7,288 nucleotides of DNA. It comes from an uncultured Chloroflexaceae bacterium (GTDB lineage Bacteria > Chloroflexota > Chloroflexia > Chloroflexales > Chloroflexaceae). Position numbers and translations under genes: made by a program. The DNA lies in contig CAKZQX010000014.1 of assembly GCA_937141995.1 (NCBI GenBank), positions 1 to 7,288 of the forward strand. Direction: 5' to 3'. The stretch's first letter is position 1, and each line of letters begins with the position of its first letter. Below are positions 5,052 to 7,288 of this stretch, piece after piece. Below the pieces are notes generated by a model that was not told where the DNA came from, ran no database searches, and was given only the letters and a program-made list of their open reading frames with translations.

Positions 5052-6188
5052 TCAGGTTTCGCTTTTCACCCGGCGGTCTGCTGATCCGGCTGGGAATTGT
5101 GCCGGGGCCGGCAACCGTCGCCAGGATTCTCCCGGCGCAAAATACCACGCGCCTGATCGTGCGCGATGTGCCGGCATACGCGTAGCGTGCTGATCGAGAA
5201 ACTGTTCCACCTGCTGCCGCACCTCCGGCGTCTGCGGCAGCAGCAGTTCATGCCCCACATGGGGCACACTGATCCGCGCCTTTGGCCCCGCCAACCCCTG
5301 GTAGATCGCGTCGATCTCGGCGGCGGCGACGCGCGCATCTTCTGCGCCACGCAGCAGCAGCGTCGGGCAAGTCACATCCGGGGCATACTCTGCCGGGTTG
5401 TGGGTAAAGGCGTTGGCCCCCAGTTGCACGCTCCCCCAGAACAGCAGCAGTTCCGATGCCGGAAAGGTGGGGACACGCATCGAACGCACACGCGCATCTA
5501 CCGCATCAGAAAGCCGGGCAAAGGGTGCCTCGGCGATAACCGCCTGCGGCTGCACGCCCTCGCGGGCCACCGCGCGCAGCAAAGCGCTACTGCCCATCGA
5601 GGTGCCGTAGAGGAGCACCGGCTGCCCCGGCCAGGTCTGCCGTACATAATCCACCGCGTGCGCCACATCTTTTGCCTCGCGTATTCCCAGAAAGGTAACG
5701 CTGCCGCTTGAACCGCCGACGCCCCGAAAATCAACCAGGAATGTGCTGTAGCCCAGTTCGTGGAATATCTGCGCGGGGCGCAGCAGTTGCTCCTTGCCGG
5801 CGGTATAGCCGGGGAACAGCAGCACCACCCCCTGCGGCTGCGGGTGAGCGATCCACCAGGCCTCCAGCCACTCCCCGCCCGGCAGCGTGATGGTGTGCGT
5901 CTCATAGTCATAGCCGAGGTTGGCCGGGGTTTCCTGGTTCTCCGGGCGGGGTATGGGCTGACCAGACAGAGTCGCCCAGAACTGCCCGATGGGAGAACGC
6001 GTTTCGCCAGCCGGAGGAAGTTCGTTCGGTGGGACGAAGTGGGTCATGCTGCGGGCCTGCATCCCGGCCACAGCATTGACGCCGATGAAGACCAGCAGCA
6101 GCAGCAGCAGCGCAAACCGGATCACATAGGTGCGCAGTCTACCGCGCCGTTGATTCTGAGGAGATTGATGTCGCATTCGTTCTCGCAT
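5052..6188 (-). CDS. Membrane-anchored alpha/beta hydrolase
   Basis: This 378-residue protein starts with a basic segment and one membrane helix (about 21-43), then an alpha/beta hydrolase domain that should face outside. The core shows GVVLLFPGYTAGKEQLL (120-136) with the oxyanion-side glycine, LVDFRGVGGSSG (151-162), the nucleophile elbow YGTSMGSSA (194-202, Ser197), GAEDARV (281-287, acid Asp284) and VPHVGHELL (308-316, His313), so the triad is complete. This plan matches ABHD/Bem46-type serine hydrolases of unknown substrate. Start choice is between ATG 6188 and ATG 6176; neither has a strong Shine-Dalgarno, and both lie inside the 3' end of the AraC gene, suggesting coupled translation. 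The last 40 residues after about 338 look unlike the family and may be an acquired tail. The membrane helix is encoded partly by six CTG repeats. Confidence 0.88.
   Translation of the reverse strand: MRERMRHQSPQNQRRGRLRTYVIRFALLLLLLVFIGVNAVAGMQARSMTHFVPPNELPPAGETRSPIGQFWATLSGQPIPRPENQETPANLGYDYETHTITLPGGEWLEAWWIAHPQPQGVVLLFPGYTAGKEQLLRPAQIFHELGYSTFLVDFRGVGGSSGSVTFLGIREAKDVAHAVDYVRQTWPGQPVLLYGTSMGSSALLRAVAREGVQPQAVIAEAPFARLSDAVDARVRSMRVPTFPASELLLFWGSVQLGANAFTHNPAEYAPDVTCPTLLLRGAEDARVAAAEIDAIYQGLAGPKARISVPHVGHELLLPQTPEVRQQVEQFLDQHATRMPAHRARSGAWYFAPGESWRRLPAPAQFPAGSADRRVKSET
6093..6110. repeat. (CAG)6 trinucleotide repeat in the hydrolase membrane helix
   Basis: Six perfect CAG units (CTG on the coding strand) encode a run of leucines at residues 27-32 of the hydrolase. 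Slippage would change helix length without breaking frame. Confidence 0.9.
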
Positions 6189-7086
6189 ACGCTGCCGGTG
6201 TGGTGCCGATCAGCGCTTTAAAATCGTTGATAAAGTGGGCCTGATCGAAATAACCCAGATCTAACGCCAGGGCCGGCCAGTCCAGCCGGTTGCCGTTTGC
6301 CAGCAGTTCGGCGGCTTCGTGCAGGCGGTAGCGCCTGATAACCCATTTCGGGCTAATCCCAACATACCGCCGGAAGAGCCGCTGCAATGTGCGCGGCGTC
6401 AGCTCAAACCGGTGGGCCACCGCCTCCACCCGCGTGATCGTCCGGTCGGCAATGATCGCGTCAACAATCTGGTTGATCCGCGTCACGGTTGCGTCCGGTG
6501 CCGGCAGCCGCGCTCGCAAGAACGTTTCCGCCAGCACAATTAACGTGGACACATCCGCCTGGGCACGGAATGCGGTTATGAGTGGCGGGCAGTCATCCCC
6601 AAAAGCTTCCCGCAGGCTGATGGAGCTATCGTTCAACCGGGCAACCGGGGTCTGCACGAAAGGGTAAAACGCCCCGGGCCGGAACTTGACGCCAAAAACG
6701 CGGCCCCGCTCGTGCAGGGAATAGGTGAAGCTGCGGGTGGTGACACCATGGACCGCCGTCTGCTCCGGCTCGATGACCAGGTTGACGCAGGGATGCGGCA
6801 GGGTGGTCTGCAAATATGGTTCGCGCCCATGCACATCCCACGCTACCAGCCAGAAGCGCTCCACAAAAAAGGCCAGATCATGCGCGGGAGGATAGCGCCG
6901 CAGTGCAAACTGCCGCGCCCCCGCCTGGGGATGCAAGATGCCGCTGGGTTTTTCGACCGGAGCCGCTGCCGATGTATCCACTGCTGCCCTCGGATCTATG
7001 TCGGAACCGCTGGCCCCTTTACCGATGGTATGGCTCACTACCGGCTTGCCGACAAACTGGTATGAAGTAGTGCAATGATACCACAT
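6139..7086 (-). CDS. AraC-family transcriptional regulator with DUF6597-like N-terminal domain
   Basis: From the ATG at 7086 this is 315 residues. Residues about 47-180 form the N-terminal domain seen in a subgroup of AraC regulators: PSGILHPQAGARQFALRRYP (47-66), LAFFVERFWLVAWD (71-84), TLPHPCVNLVIEP (95-107) and RVFGVKFRPGAFYPF (129-143). Residues about 217-310 hold the two HTH motifs: TRVEAVAHRFELTPRTLQRL (218-237) with FRRYVGISPKWVIRRYRL, then LALDLGYFDQAHFINDFKAL (283-302) and GTTPAAY. The start is uncertain. ATG 7167 extends the frame with unconserved residues, GTG 7038 shortens it, and none has a good Shine-Dalgarno; an extended -10-like TGGTATCAT overlaps the 7086 start codon region. 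The 3' end overlaps the hydrolase start by 38 to 50 bases, so the hydrolase is its likely partner or target. The effector is unknown. Confidence 0.88.
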   Translation of the reverse strand: MWYHCTTSYQFVGKPVVSHTIGKGASGSDIDPRAAVDTSAAAPVEKPSGILHPQAGARQFALRRYPPAHDLAFFVERFWLVAWDVHGREPYLQTTLPHPCVNLVIEPEQTAVHGVTTRSFTYSLHERGRVFGVKFRPGAFYPFVQTPVARLNDSSISLREAFGDDCPPLITAFRAQADVSTLIVLAETFLRARLPAPDATVTRINQIVDAIIADRTITRVEAVAHRFELTPRTLQRLFRRYVGISPKWVIRRYRLHEAAELLANGNRLDWPALALDLGYFDQAHFINDFKALIGTTPAAYARTNATSISSESTAR

Positions 7087-7235
7087 CCGGACGGTTGTCC
7101 TGGAGGTGTCGTGTTTTTCCAATACAGCCCGACAACAGCATGCTACAGTGGAACGCGCCGGAAGCATACGAAAGGAAGTTCTGATGAAATAGCAATCCTA
7201 AGAAGTTTGAAAATAGTCCGGATATGCGACCCAGG

Positions 7236-7288
7236 AGTCCCGGCTTTAGCCGGTGGGATGCCTGCCGGCTTTCAGGTGTAGGATTTTT
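7236..7288 (+). repeat. REP-like hairpin repeat, copy R3 (runs to window edge)
   Basis: GAGTCC leads into a perfect hairpin CCGGCT-TT-AGCCGG (7240-7253), then GATGCCTGCCGG and a second small stem CCTG/CAGG, ending in a T-run at the edge. The order hairpin, GATGC.CCTGC, T-run is that of R2, but the match beyond these elements is weak. It lies upstream of the AraC gene. Confidence 0.55.

Noticed and set aside
7171..7192. AAAGGAAG followed by ATG AAA TAG, a minimal start-stop ORF
   Set aside because: The Shine-Dalgarno match is fair but there is no gene after it on the plus strand to control; likely chance.
1..7288. CRISPR array, tRNA, rRNA, toxin-antitoxin or phage genes
   Set aside because: No regularly spaced short repeats with unique spacers, no tRNA-like cloverleaf and no recognisable module proteins were seen. 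The only periodic repeats are coding (propeller) or the A/B units.

Overview
The window is moderately GC-rich bacterial DNA with nearly all genes on the minus strand. The WYL-type regulators, the AraC regulator with a long N-terminal domain, the PD40 propeller lipoprotein with an N-terminal OB-like domain, and the REP-like hairpin repeats between operons all fit a filamentous Chloroflexia (Roseiflexaceae or Chloroflexaceae relatives). That assignment is inferred from protein character only; there is no rRNA or marker gene to confirm it.

Layout, left to right. 1-416 is the N-terminal part of a WYL-type regulator that runs off the left edge. 417-917 is a decayed region: a short plus-strand reading frame behind a perfect AGGAGG, and an N-terminal remnant of a second WYL-type regulator. 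918-1547 encodes a membrane-anchored DUF6174-like protein. 1548-2009 is a repeat-rich boundary holding a duplicated Shine-Dalgarno/start, a promoter-like pair, a hairpin repeat, a 51-base palindrome, and two diverged copies of a 102-bp unit. The first copy appears to have been invaded by a small palindromic insert flanked by GCCCGG.

4839 down to 1987 is a compact minus-strand operon of six reading frames with gaps of 8 to 23 bases: a DUF2306 membrane protein, a 37-codon small ORF, a DUF5666-like plus PD40 propeller lipoprotein, a 41-codon small membrane ORF, a SnoaL-like protein and a four-helix membrane protein. Two of the small ORFs are easily missed. The propeller gene has an in-frame TGA exactly where the lipobox cysteine codon should be.

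7086 down to 5052 is a second unit: an AraC-family regulator whose 3' end overlaps the start of a membrane-anchored alpha/beta hydrolase. Related hairpin-plus-GCCTGC repeats lie at 1622-1666, 4951-5003 and 7236-7288, upstream of each minus-strand transcription unit that can be seen.

Nothing here amounts to a defence, CRISPR, phage or biosynthetic system. The most notable points are the stop codon at the lipobox cysteine, the palindromic insertion into a duplicated unit, the shared repeats at operon borders, and the unlisted small ORFs.
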